NCBI GenBank assembly: GCA_020632915.1 | Contig: JACKEP010000020.1 | Span: 1-64,000, forward strand | Reading direction: 5' to 3' | Source: Alphaproteobacteria bacterium | GTDB taxonomy: Bacteria > Myxococcota_A > UBA796 > GCA-2862545 | DNA: 64,000 bases | Shown here: positions 1 to 8,879 of the stretch, in pieces | Layout: each line of letters begins with the position of its first letter | How positions within the stretch are numbered: position 1 is the first letter of the stretch | Program-made: the position numbers and the translations under genes | The notes under the pieces: generated by a model | The model's database searches: none | What the model was told of the DNA's origin: nothing | The model's input: only the letters and a program-made list of their open reading frames with translations

Positions 1-13
1 CTGAACGAGCGCC

Positions 14-412
14 CTACGGCAGCGCCGCGACGGCGTCGATCTCCACGCGGACGTCGCGGGGCAGGCGGGCGACCTCGACGGCGGCGCGCGCAGGCCGCCA
101 GGCGCCGAACGCCTCGGCGTAGACGGCGGTCATCGCGGCGAAGTCACCCATGTCCTTGAGGAACACGGTGGTCTTGACGACGTGTCCGAGGTCGGTGCCG
201 GCGGCCTGGAGGACCGCCTGGAGGTTCGACAGCACACGCCGGGTCTGGGCGGCCACGTCGCCGTCGTCGAGGGCGCCGGTGCGCGGATCGATCGCGATCT
301 GGCCGGAGCAGTACACCATCCCCCCGGCGACGACCGCCTGGCTGTAGGGACCGATGGCGGCGGGTGCCGCGTCGGTGGACACCGGGGTGGGCGAGGGGAC
401 GGAGGCGGGCAC
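14..412 (-). CDS. ridA: RidA family enamine/imine deaminase
   Basis: 132-residue member of the RidA/YjgF/YER057c family, which hydrolyses reactive 2-aminoacrylate-type enamines released by PLP enzymes; cytoplasmic, active as a trimer in characterised members. Seen: the family signature GPYSQAV near residue 22, VYCSGQIAIDP near 35, and a C-terminal RAAVEVARLPRDVRVEI block holding the Arg and Glu expected in the active pocket. The GTG start at 412 is chosen because AGGAGG lies at the right distance before it; the reading frame stays open far upstream but that part has shadow-like composition. It follows the uracil phosphoribosyltransferase gene by 8 bases and is probably its operon partner. Length matches the family. 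Confidence 0.93.
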   Translation of the reverse strand: MPASVPSPTPVSTDAAPAAIGPYSQAVVAGGMVYCSGQIAIDPRTGALDDGDVAAQTRRVLSNLQAVLQAAGTDLGHVVKTTVFLKDMGDFAAMTAVYAEAFGAWRPARAAVEVARLPRDVRVEIDAVAALP

Positions 413-420
413 GCGCCCTC

Positions 421-1227
421 CTACACGAAGGCGTTGTTGATCAGCTCGCCGAGGCCACCGGCACCGGGGACGATGTAGTCGTGCGCGTCGAGCCCGCGCT
501 CCTCGTCCCAGCGCGCGCCGGGCACCGCGGCGAGCACGTCGGGCGCCGACAGCCCGCGATCCACGCGCAGGGCGTAGATGTGGGTGGTGGGGTGGGTGCG
601 CGACAGGTGGCGCAGGTACTCGGGGGTGACGATGAGGTGCAGCGCCACCATGCGGGCGGGCGGGCCGCCTTCCAGGTCGCGGAACACGTCGAGGGCCTGG
701 GCCAGCGAGCCGCCCGTGGCACCCATCGGATCGGGGACGAGCACCGTCGCGCCCGCCACCGGCCCGCCGATCTTGCTGCCGGACGTGGCCACCCCCGTGA
801 CGTGGCCCGACGCGTCGGTGACGCGCTGCATGTAGAGGTGGTCGACCCGAACGGCCTCGGGACGCAGCACGCCGAGCAGCGCCTGCTGGAGCACGTAGGA
901 CGGCACCATGCCACCGCGCGCGATGTCGACGACGACGACCGGCGCCTGCGGGTCGAGCAGCTCTGTGTGGACGGCGGCGCTCGGGTGCTGGGCCGTCATC
1001 CGCGTGGGCGCGTCGACCGCGATGCGCGGGAGCTGTTCGGCCGCCGCCGCCAGCAGGTGGCGGTAGCAGGCCTCGAGCAGCTGGTGCAGGTGGGGCGCCA
1101 CCGTGTCCGGGTGGGACAGCGTGGTGACCAACGTGCGGGCCCAGGCGTCGTCCAGGATGTGGACGTGGCTGCCGTAGTGGTGGGCCAGCCGGGCGCGCGG
1201 AGGGGACGACGTGGCTCGGGACGTCAC
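421..1227 (-). CDS. upp: Uracil phosphoribosyltransferase-like protein
   Basis: 268 residues. UPRTase converts uracil and PRPP to UMP in pyrimidine salvage. Seen: the PRPP-binding loop VLVPDPMGATGGS near residue 160 and a C-terminal DYIVPGAGGLGELINN block that corresponds to the uracil-binding end of the family. It is about 55-60 residues longer than the usual 208, with an N-terminal extension and a middle segment, so exact substrate specificity is inferred. GTG start at 1227 is preceded by AGGCGG. It lies 12 bases after the outer-membrane-like gene and 8 bases before ridA, all on the minus strand, so the three may be cotranscribed. Confidence 0.85.
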   Translation of the reverse strand: MTSRATSSPPRARLAHHYGSHVHILDDAWARTLVTTLSHPDTVAPHLHQLLEACYRHLLAAAAEQLPRIAVDAPTRMTAQHPSAAVHTELLDPQAPVVVVDIARGGMVPSYVLQQALLGVLRPEAVRVDHLYMQRVTDASGHVTGVATSGSKIGGPVAGATVLVPDPMGATGGSLAQALDVFRDLEGGPPARMVALHLIVTPEYLRHLSRTHPTTHIYALRVDRGLSAPDVLAAVPGARWDEERGLDAHDYIVPGAGGLGELINNAFV

Positions 1228-1239
1228 GTCGACCGCCTG

Positions 1240-1872
1240 TCAGTCGAACATGACGCGCAGGCCGGCGGTGCCGTAGACGCCGTGGGACAGCGTCTTGCGG
1301 ATGCGCAGGCCGTAGCAGACGTCGACGTAGAACTCGAGCGACCGGTTGATCAGGTAGTCGACGTTGAGGCCCGCCTGACCGAGGAAGAACTCGGTGTGGT
1401 TCGTGGTGGCGAAGCCGCTGCCCACGTTGACCGCGACGGAGAGCTTGAGGTTGTTGTTGGCCGCGCGGAGCACGCCGAAGCTCATGCCCACGGTGCCGAC
1501 GCCGATGTGGTTGATGTTCTCGCGCCAGTTGGCGACCAGCACCTCGTCGTCGACGAGGTTGTCGCCGATGGCCGGGTCGGACTGGGGCGTGTCCATCATC
1601 CAGTAGCCGCGGAACACACCCTGCACGAGGTCGTCGCGGTCGCCGAGCACCAGCTCCAGGCCCGCACCGGCGTTGCCGATGATCTGGGTCTGGTTGAACT
1701 GGGTGTACTGGCTGGGGTCGCTGAACGTGACCCCGGACGCCTGGTTGTCGGTGGTGCTCGAGTAGTAGGCCACCCGCTCGGTGTGGAAGCCGCCCATCAC
1801 GAGCGGACCGATGCCCCCGGCGAAGGCCGGAGAGGCCGCGAAGAGGGCGATGAGGCTTGCCACGAGCCGCAT
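1240..1872 (-). CDS. Secreted outer-membrane beta-barrel-like protein
   Basis: 210 residues with a clear cleavable signal peptide (MRLVASLIALFAASPAFA, cut before GGIGP). The remainder alternates polar and hydrophobic residues in short strands (for example GVGTVGMSFGVL, LEFYVDVCYGLRI, VYGTAGLRVMF) and ends in Phe-Asp, which suggests a small outer-membrane beta-barrel; no specific family is recognised. ATG start with GGGAG 5-6 bases upstream. First gene of the probable unit with upp and ridA. The 100 bases upstream to the next gene would hold its promoter. A porin or adhesin role cannot be told from sequence. Confidence 0.7.
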   Translation of the reverse strand: MRLVASLIALFAASPAFAGGIGPLVMGGFHTERVAYYSSTTDNQASGVTFSDPSQYTQFNQTQIIGNAGAGLELVLGDRDDLVQGVFRGYWMMDTPQSDPAIGDNLVDDEVLVANWRENINHIGVGTVGMSFGVLRAANNNLKLSVAVNVGSGFATTNHTEFFLGQAGLNVDYLINRSLEFYVDVCYGLRIRKTLSHGVYGTAGLRVMFD

Positions 1873-1972
1873 GGAGGTCTCCCGAAAGTCGCCGTTGTGT
1901 ACTCCAGGTGGCAGGGCCGATCAACCCAACCGACAAGGAAACGACACGTTCCGTACGAGGCTGTACCGGCGC

Positions 1973-2536
1973 TCAGAGGCCGGCGTCGGTGTCGGTGTCG
2001 GGCCCGTCGGTGTCGGTGTCGAGCCCGTCGGTGTCGGTATCGACGTCGGTGTCCGTGTCGAGCCCGTCGGTGTCCGTGTCGGTGTCCGGCGCGTCGGTGT
2101 CGTCCCCGATCACCGCCAGCCACGCCGTGTCCGATCCGCCGTGGCGGTTGAAGATCACGATCGGCCAGCGCCCGCTCGGCAGCGCGGGCACCACGATCGA
2201 GGTCGTCTCCTCGCAGGAGGCGCACAGGGCCTCGCAGTCGGTGCAGGCGTCGCAGCTCGTGCAGTCGTTGTCGGACCGGCACGCGTCGCACGGCACGCAG
2301 CTGGTGCGATCGACGTCGACGACGTCGGCGACCTCGCCTCCGATTCGCGCGGTGGTGTCCCACGTGGTGCTGAACGGACCGCCCGACAGCACGATCGTGT
2401 CGCCGGGGCGCGCGATGTCGGGGGTGACCGTCAGGTCGACCACGCAGACGTCGAGCGACTCGAGGATGTCGGTCTCGCAAGCAGCGAGGGGTCCCAGCAG
2501 CAACAGCAGGGCCGCCGACAGGGCGTGGCGCGTCAT
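1973..2536 (-). CDS. Cys-rich lipoprotein with C-terminal Asp-Thr tail
   Basis: 187 residues. Signal peptide with lipobox (LLLGPLAAC, lipidated Cys about residue 18). The body has an IPT/Ig-like flavour (ARPGDTIVLSGGPFSTTW) interrupted at about residues 74-102 by a cluster of ten Cys in CxxC-type spacing (CVPCDAC, CTSCDACTDC, CASC). The last 40 residues are an almost pure Asp-Thr-Asp-Thr tail. Start ATG at 2536 overlaps the stop of the penicillin-binding protein gene by one base (TGATG), so translation is coupled; the longer in-frame extension upstream overlaps that gene and is a shadow. Function unknown; a surface protein tied to peptidoglycan synthesis is an inference from coupling. Confidence 0.75.
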   Translation of the reverse strand: MTRHALSAALLLLLGPLAACETDILESLDVCVVDLTVTPDIARPGDTIVLSGGPFSTTWDTTARIGGEVADVVDVDRTSCVPCDACRSDNDCTSCDACTDCEALCASCEETTSIVVPALPSGRWPIVIFNRHGGSDTAWLAVIGDDTDAPDTDTDTDGLDTDTDVDTDTDGLDTDTDGPDTDTDAGL

Positions 2537-5500
2537 CAGAGCTCCGTGGCCAGGTCCTGGAGGCTGGCCTGCCCGGCCGCATAGCCGGTGGCCTCGGGGA
2601 CCGTGCCCTTGAGGAAGGGGTAGTCGCGACCGCCGCTCGTGACGCGACGGCCGGTGTCCTCGTCGATCGAGGCCCAGTCGACCTGGCCCCACGTGGGGAA
2701 CGCACGATCCTCGTGGCCTTCGATGGCATGGGACATGTAGTCGATCCAGATCGGCAGCGCGGTGCGCCCGCCGGTCGACGACACACCGAGGGTGCGGGGC
2801 TGGTCGTAGCCCACCCACACCGCCGTCACGACGTCATTCGTGAACCCGACGAACCAGGCGTCCTTCTCGTCGTTGGTGGTGCCGGTCTTGCCGGCGACGT
2901 GAACCTTGAGGTCGCGGTGGGCCTGGGCGGCGGTACCCGACGTCGCGACCGCCTCCATCAGCCACGTGGCGAGGGTGGCGAGCGAGGGATCGACGACCTC
3001 GACGGGCTCGGCGGGGGTGTGGGTCTGGAGCACGTTGCCGTCGCGGTCGGTGACCTGCTCGATGTACCAGGGCTCGACGTAGCGGCCGCCGTTGGCGAGG
3101 ATGCCGTAGGCGCGGGCGAGCTCCTCCATCGTCAGCGACGCCGAACCGAGCCCCATCGACAGGTCGCAGGCGCGGCAGACCTGGGTGCCGCCGTCGGGCG
3201 GGGTGTAGGGGTCGACGCAGCCGTTGCCGGCCACGTTGGGCACCCACGGGCAGAGGTGATCGGCCTCGGGGGTGGACACCCAGCCCTCGGGCTGCAGGTG
3301 CTTGGGCACACCGCCCAGGCCGAGGCGCCGGGCGAAGTCGTAGACCACCCCACGGGACATGCCCGGGTCCACAGCGTCGAGCACGCGCACCGTGGAGGTG
3401 TTGCGCGACAGCGCGAGCGCCTGGCGGAGCGTGATGTTGCCCTTGTAGTCGTCGCCGTAGTTGCCCGGCTTCCAGATCTCCTCGCCGGAGCCGAAGGCGA
3501 GCGGGGCGTCGGGCACGATGCTGGCGGTGGTGAGCTTTCGCGTCTCCAGCGCGGCCGTATAGACGATCGGCTTGAACGTCGACCCGACCTGGCGACGGGA
3601 CTGGACCACCCGGTTGAGCTGGCTGCGGTCGAAGTCGGCGCCGCCGACCATCGCCCGCACGGCGCCGGCCCGCGCCGGGTCGTCGGACAGGTCGAACGAC
3701 AGCAGCGCGGCCTCGACCTCGGGCACCTGGGTCAGCCGCAGCGCGAGGGTGTCGTCGGTGACGACGTCGCCCAGCTTGTCGAAGGCCTTGCCGACGGCCT
3801 CGTCGCCCGGGGACAGCGCCACGATGCGGACGTGGACCACGTCGCCCCGGGCCACCAGCGGGTCGTCCTTGTCGCCGTCGCCGTCGAGGTCGTACAGCCG
3901 GGTGAGGTCGTCCTGGGTGCGGTAGCGCCAGGATCGCTCCGGATCGGGTGGGTAGAGCCAGTCGGCCCACGCCAGCGGCACGACACCGGTGTGCTTGCCG
4001 ACCGCGATCTCGATGGCGTGGGGGGTGACCTGGGTGACGACGCCGGACACGACGTCACCCGCCTGCACCACCGACACGGGCGGCAGCGGGGTGCGTCCGG
4101 TGACGTCGGTGCGGCGCAGCCACGCCTGCTGGAGCTCGGCCTCGATGGCGTCGATGCGGGCCTGGATCGCGGCGTCGCCTTCGACGTGCTCGATGTCGGC
4201 GCGTCGCCAGCCCATGCGCTCGTCGATGTCGCGGACGCCGTCGGTGACCGCGCGCTGGGCCACGGTCTGCAGGCCCAGATCGCACGTGGTGCGCACCGAC
4301 AGGCCCTGCTTGAGCACCATCTCCTCACCGTAGTGGTCGATGAGGTAGCGGCGGGCGTACTCGGTGAAGTGGGGCGCGGCCTCGCGGAACGTGTTGCCGC
4401 GCGGCACGATGACGATGGTCTCGGCGCGCGCGGCGTCGGCCTCGGCGGCGGTGACCCGGCCCTTGGCCACGAGCTGGTCGAGGACGTAGCCCTGACGGAC
4501 CTTGGCGGCGGCGAAGTCGGCGTGGGGGTTCCACGACGACGGCCGCGGCGGGAGCCCGGCGATCATCGCGGCCTCGCCCAGCGTGAGCTCGTCGACGTGC
4601 TTGCCGAAGAACGTGCGCGACGCGGCCTCGACACCGTAGGCCTGGCTGCCGAGGAAGATCTCGTTCAGGTACAGGTAGAGGATGTGCTCCTTGTCGTAGG
4701 CGGCCTCGATCCGCCACGCGAGGAACGCCTCCTTGACCTTGCGCGCGAACTTGCGATCGCTGGTGAGCAGGAAGTTCTTCGCGACCTGCTGGGTGATCGT
4801 CGAGCCGCCCTGCGACACGCGGCCCGCGCGCAGGTTGCGCCCCATGGCGCGCACGATGCCCATGTAGTCGATGCCGCCGTGCTCCCAGAAGCTGGCGTCC
4901 TCGGCGGCGACGAAGGCGTCCTGCACCTGCTTCGGGATGTCGTCGAGGGGCAGGACGTAGCGACGCTCCTCGTACAGCTCGCCCAGCAGCGTGCCGTCCG
5001 TGGCGTGCACGGTGGTGACGGTGGCCGGGCGGTAGGCGCGCAGGGCCTCGATCGACGGCAGGTCGGAGGCATAGGTGGCCTCGAGCACCTTGAAGCCGAC
5101 CGCGGCGCCGACCACGCCGACCACCGCGAGGACGGCGGCCCATCGCGCAGCGCGGACCCAGCGCGACGGCCGACGGGGCGGCGCCGCCTCGGCCGTCACC
5201 GCAGTGGGGCGGGCCGTGGGCGCGCGCGGTGCGGGCGGGGTTGGGGTGGCCCGCGCCTCCGACGCAGCCGACGGCGGTGGTGCTGCGCGCGACGGCGCCG
5301 TGGCCGGTGCGACCGTCTTGGCCCCCTGCGTGGCGGCTGCGGGGGGAGGTGGGGGCTGGGACGCGCGCGCGTCCGGCGCGCCGGCGGTCGGGCTGCGCAG
5401 CACCTCGGTGGGGGCCTCGTCGGCCGGCGTAGGGCGACGGGGCGCGGCCCGCGGCGCACCGAAGTCGAGGCCAGCAGGGGGCGGTGGCGGCGGTGCTGCC

Positions 5501-5763
5501 GGCACGCTGCGCGCCCTGTCCACCTGGACCGGCCCGGGCGGCTCGCCCGGATCGGCGAAGCGACGACCGCGTCCGGCGAGCTCAGTGGCCACCCCCTCCG
5601 GATAGGCGACGCGCACCTCAGTGCCGCAGGCTGGACACGACAGGCGGGTGCCCGGGGTGGGGAACGGCTCGGCCAGCCGGAGCGTGGCGTGGCAGTGCGG
5701 ACAGGGAAGGGTCAGCGGCATCGGGCCCGGGGGCGTGGCGACAGCGGGCGTCGTATCGCCCAC
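2536..5763 (-). CDS. Class A penicillin-binding protein with MJ0042-type zinc ribbon
   Basis: 1075-residue bifunctional peptidoglycan synthase (PBP1A type). Seen in order: cytoplasmic MJ0042-like zinc ribbon with Cys21, Cys24, Cys43, Cys46; a Pro/Ala/Thr-rich linker to about 200; one membrane helix near 202-222; glycosyltransferase-51 domain with EDASFWEH (catalytic Glu, near 290) and GGSTITQQVAKNF; an OB-like insert; transpeptidase with STFK (near 728), SRN (near 784) and KTGTTND (near 958). All catalytic motifs are intact. The GTG start at 5763 lacks a strong Shine-Dalgarno; the ATG 15 codons later (MPLTLPCPHC) is an alternative that keeps the ribbon. It is coupled to the Cys-rich lipoprotein downstream and diverges from the S41 protease gene. 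Confidence 0.93.
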   Translation of the reverse strand: MGDTTPAVATPPGPMPLTLPCPHCHATLRLAEPFPTPGTRLSCPACGTEVRVAYPEGVATELAGRGRRFADPGEPPGPVQVDRARSVPAAPPPPPPAGLDFGAPRAAPRRPTPADEAPTEVLRSPTAGAPDARASQPPPPPAAATQGAKTVAPATAPSRAAPPPSAASEARATPTPPAPRAPTARPTAVTAEAAPPRRPSRWVRAARWAAVLAVVGVVGAAVGFKVLEATYASDLPSIEALRAYRPATVTTVHATDGTLLGELYEERRYVLPLDDIPKQVQDAFVAAEDASFWEHGGIDYMGIVRAMGRNLRAGRVSQGGSTITQQVAKNFLLTSDRKFARKVKEAFLAWRIEAAYDKEHILYLYLNEIFLGSQAYGVEAASRTFFGKHVDELTLGEAAMIAGLPPRPSSWNPHADFAAAKVRQGYVLDQLVAKGRVTAAEADAARAETIVIVPRGNTFREAAPHFTEYARRYLIDHYGEEMVLKQGLSVRTTCDLGLQTVAQRAVTDGVRDIDERMGWRRADIEHVEGDAAIQARIDAIEAELQQAWLRRTDVTGRTPLPPVSVVQAGDVVSGVVTQVTPHAIEIAVGKHTGVVPLAWADWLYPPDPERSWRYRTQDDLTRLYDLDGDGDKDDPLVARGDVVHVRIVALSPGDEAVGKAFDKLGDVVTDDTLALRLTQVPEVEAALLSFDLSDDPARAGAVRAMVGGADFDRSQLNRVVQSRRQVGSTFKPIVYTAALETRKLTTASIVPDAPLAFGSGEEIWKPGNYGDDYKGNITLRQALALSRNTSTVRVLDAVDPGMSRGVVYDFARRLGLGGVPKHLQPEGWVSTPEADHLCPWVPNVAGNGCVDPYTPPDGGTQVCRACDLSMGLGSASLTMEELARAYGILANGGRYVEPWYIEQVTDRDGNVLQTHTPAEPVEVVDPSLATLATWLMEAVATSGTAAQAHRDLKVHVAGKTGTTNDEKDAWFVGFTNDVVTAVWVGYDQPRTLGVSSTGGRTALPIWIDYMSHAIEGHEDRAFPTWGQVDWASIDEDTGRRVTSGGRDYPFLKGTVPEATGYAAGQASLQDLATEL

Positions 5764-5900
5764 GGATCGACGCGGCCAACGCGGGGACCGGTGGTCCCCG
5801 ACGTCACGGAACGCCCCGTTCGGTTGACGGTGCTTCGACGACCACCCTACGATGTGCGGACGGGCGCGCCCTGCTGTCGGGCGGTCCGGCCGGGGCGTCG

Positions 5901-8879
5901 ATGCACTCCCTCTTCAGGCCGCTGGCCGTGTTCGGCTTCTCGTCCGTGGTCAGTGGCGCCGTGCTCTACCTCGCCGGCGACGAGCCCGCGGTGGGCGTGG
6001 TGCCGATGCAGGCCTCGGCGTCGAGTCAGCGCGCGCACGACCTGTCGCGCCTGCGGGTGGTGCACGAGGCGCTGGCGCCCGTATTCGAGTCCTACGTCGA
6101 ACCCGACCGCGTCGATCCCGACCGCATGTTCACGGCGGCGCTCGAAGCGGTGGAGCGGCTGGTGCCCGAGGTGATGTTCCGCCGGGAGGGCAGCCGCCTG
6201 CGGGCCCACATCGGCACGTGGCGCACGGTCCTCGACGTGGGGACGATCGACGACCAGGCCTCGCTGGAGGCCGAGCTGCGGCGCGTGGGCGACCTGCTCC
6301 AGCAGCACCTCGACCCGTCCGACGTCCCCGTCGACGGCACCGAGATGGACCCGTTCGCCGCCATCGAGTTCGCGATGGGCAACGGCATCCTGGCCACGCT
6401 CGATCCGCACTCGGCCCTGCTGCCGCCCGACCAGTCCCGCGAGATGGACGTCGAGAACCGCGGCGCCTTCGGCGGCCTCGGCATCACCATCCGCGTCGAC
6501 GACGACCGCCTCGTGATCCAGCACGCGCTGCCCGGCAAGCCCGCGGCGATGGCGGGGCTGCGCGAGGGCGACGAGCTGCGACGCATCGACGGCCAGTCCA
6601 CCGTCAACCTCACCGAGGACGAGGCGGTCGAGCTGCTGCGGGGGCCCGAGGGGGCGTCGGTCACCCTCGAGGTGGTCAGCGCCGACGCGCCCACGCCACG
6701 CACCGTGGTGGTCGCCCGGGCCAACATCAAGATCAACGAGGTCGAGGGCTTCGCGATGCCGGGCGGCACGGCCTACGTGCGCATCCCGTCGTTCCACGCC
6801 ACGGTCTACCACGACCTCGTCGACCAGCTGCGACGGCTCGGCCGCGACGACGGCGGGCTGCGCGGGCTCGTGCTCGACCTGCGCGACAACCCCGGCGGCT
6901 ACCTCAACCAGGCGATCGCCGTCGCCGACACCTTCCTGTCCGAGGGCGAGATCGTGGCCACGCGCGGCCCCCACGACCGCCGACCCCAGATCGAGCTCGC
7001 CCGCGCCGCGAACACCGAGGACCCGTACCCGATCGTGGTGCTGGTCAACGCCAACTCGGCGTCGGCGTCCGAGATCGTCGCGGGCGCGCTGCGCAACAAC
7101 CAGCGCGCGGTCATCGTGGGCGAGCGCACGTTCGGCAAGGGCTCGGTGCAGAACCTCCACGCGCTCCCCTACGACAGCAAGCTCAAGATCACGATCGCGC
7201 ACTACCTCACGCCCGGCGAGCGCAGCATCCAGTCGGTGGGCATCCCCGCCGACATCGAGCTGGTGCCGGCCACGGTGGGCCTGCGCCCCGAGGTCGCCGA
7301 GGACGGCACGGCCACCCCGGCCGTGCCCGACGCCGAGCTGTTCGCCCGCGACCACGTCCGCCGCGAGGCCGACCTCGACGAGCACCTCGACCGCCAGGAC
7401 CCGCGCGACGAGCAGGCGATGTACACGGTCGCCTACCACCAGGACTGGACGGCGGTGCGCGACGCCTACGGGCCGCCCGACGTCGCCCACGACCCGGAGC
7501 TCGCGTTCGCCCTCGACCTGCTGGCGGTCTCCGCGCGCGGACCGAGCCACGAGGCTCGCCGGGGCGACATGCTGGCCGCTGCCGGGCCGCTGGTGCGTCG
7601 CTACGCCGCCGCCTCCGACGCCGCGATCGCGTCGGCATTCGACGACCTCGGGCTGGACTGGTCCGCGGGCCCCACGCCGGCCCGGCCGCAGCTCCAGGCC
7701 GAGCTCACGGTCGACGGCGACGGCCAGCTGCACGCGGGCGCCACGCAGGACGTCACCGTCACCGTCACCAACGTCGGCGACGAGACGGCGTGGCGCACCG
7801 TCGCCGAACTCGGCGACCACGAGCTCCTCGGCGGCCTGGAGTTCTTCTTCGGCCGCCTCGATCCCGGGGCGTCGCGGTCGTGGAGCCGCACGCTGCACGT
7901 CAGCGACGGGTGGCCGTCGGAGGTCTCCCGCGTGCCCGTCCGCGTGCGATCGGGCGACGGGAGCGAGCTCGCCGACGTCGACGTGGACGTCGTGGTCGCC
8001 GGACAGCCACTGCCGCGCCTCGCCTGGTCGTGGCGGGTGGAGCCCGAGGGAGGCGGCACGATCGACCTCGGCGACACCGTGCGCATCGTGCTGTCGGTGC
8101 GCAACGTCGGCGACGGTCCGTCGCACGGTGCCACCGCGCGCATCCGGAACCGCTCGGGGCGCACGCTCGACATCCTGCACGGCACGCTCCACGCGGGGCG
8201 CATGGTCTCCGACGACGGTGCGGCGTGCGCGGTCGTCGACGCCGGGTGGGACGGCGGCCGCATCGTCGGCAACGCCGACCCGAGCAGCGCACGGGTCGCC
8301 AGCCGGCTGCCGGCGCGCTGGGCTCCGGGCTGTCACCGTGAGCTCCTGCCTGGCGAGGCCTGGGAGGGCAGCTTCGACGTCGCCGTGCGCGAGCCGCTCG
8401 ACGGGTCCTACCGGGTCGACCTGACCCTGGAGGACAGCGTCTCCTACGACCACGCCGCCATCGTGCGCGAGGGCTTCTACCGCTACTACCAGCAGGAGGA
8501 GTCGCTGCGCTTCGCGCTCGGCGGCAGCGCCCAGGCGTCGTCCGAGCGCGTGCCGCCGCGCATCGACATCTCCGCGGCCCCCGGCACGCGCGTCCAGCAG
8601 GACCTCGTCACGCTGTCGGGGCGGGTGGCCGACGACGACGGCCTCGATCACGTCGTGGTCTACGCCGACGACGACAAGGTGTTCTACGAGGGCTCCGACC
8701 CCGGGCAGGGCCTGCCCACCATCCCGTTCACGGCCGACGTCCGGCTCACCCCCGGCGAGCACACGCTCACGGTGCTGGCGCGCGACGCGCGGGGCTTCGT
8801 GTCGACGGCGTCCCGGGTGGTCACCCGCAGCGAGGACGTGCGCACGGCCGACGCCTCGGGCGCCGGCCTCACGCCGTAG
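5901..8879 (+). CDS. S41 C-terminal processing protease with CARDB-like repeats
   Basis: 992 residues. N-terminal signal anchor (LAVFGFSSVVSGAVLYLAG), an alpha-helical region, a PDZ domain about 185-265 (GGLGITIRVDDDRLVIQHAL), then the S41 protease core with LDLRDNPGGYL, the nucleophile Ser in NSASASEIVAGAL (near 385) and the general-base Lys in TFGKGSVQ (near 413). After about residue 590 come two CARDB/Ig-like modules (VTVTVTNVGDETAW; DTVRIVLSVRNVGDGPS) and a final Ig-like module near 885-965. CtpA-type proteases usually end soon after the protease core, so the 550-residue tail is an extension, probably periplasmic or surface binding. ATG chosen at the signal sequence; the frame extends upstream only as antisense to the PBP gene. 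Overlaps the convergent amidotransferase gene by 11 bases. Confidence 0.9.
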   Translation: MHSLFRPLAVFGFSSVVSGAVLYLAGDEPAVGVVPMQASASSQRAHDLSRLRVVHEALAPVFESYVEPDRVDPDRMFTAALEAVERLVPEVMFRREGSRLRAHIGTWRTVLDVGTIDDQASLEAELRRVGDLLQQHLDPSDVPVDGTEMDPFAAIEFAMGNGILATLDPHSALLPPDQSREMDVENRGAFGGLGITIRVDDDRLVIQHALPGKPAAMAGLREGDELRRIDGQSTVNLTEDEAVELLRGPEGASVTLEVVSADAPTPRTVVVARANIKINEVEGFAMPGGTAYVRIPSFHATVYHDLVDQLRRLGRDDGGLRGLVLDLRDNPGGYLNQAIAVADTFLSEGEIVATRGPHDRRPQIELARAANTEDPYPIVVLVNANSASASEIVAGALRNNQRAVIVGERTFGKGSVQNLHALPYDSKLKITIAHYLTPGERSIQSVGIPADIELVPATVGLRPEVAEDGTATPAVPDAELFARDHVRREADLDEHLDRQDPRDEQAMYTVAYHQDWTAVRDAYGPPDVAHDPELAFALDLLAVSARGPSHEARRGDMLAAAGPLVRRYAAASDAAIASAFDDLGLDWSAGPTPARPQLQAELTVDGDGQLHAGATQDVTVTVTNVGDETAWRTVAELGDHELLGGLEFFFGRLDPGASRSWSRTLHVSDGWPSEVSRVPVRVRSGDGSELADVDVDVVVAGQPLPRLAWSWRVEPEGGGTIDLGDTVRIVLSVRNVGDGPSHGATARIRNRSGRTLDILHGTLHAGRMVSDDGAACAVVDAGWDGGRIVGNADPSSARVASRLPARWAPGCHRELLPGEAWEGSFDVAVREPLDGSYRVDLTLEDSVSYDHAAIVREGFYRYYQQEESLRFALGGSAQASSERVPPRIDISAAPGTRVQQDLVTLSGRVADDDGLDHVVVYADDDKVFYEGSDPGQGLPTIPFTADVRLTPGEHTLTVLARDARGFVSTASRVVTRSEDVRTADASGAGLTP

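Noticed and set aside
364..2151. 595-codon plus-strand frame across ridA, upp and the outer-membrane gene
   Set aside because: Crosses three genes with good motifs on the other strand; no motif of its own.
2713..6174. 1153-codon plus-strand frame across the PBP gene
   Set aside because: Antisense to all intact PBP motifs; Arg/Gly/Val-rich shadow.
5847..8762. 971-codon open frame antisense to the S41 protease
   Set aside because: Composition (Val/Gly/Arg/Asp-rich without motifs) is a typical high-GC shadow; the opposite strand has intact PDZ and catalytic motifs.
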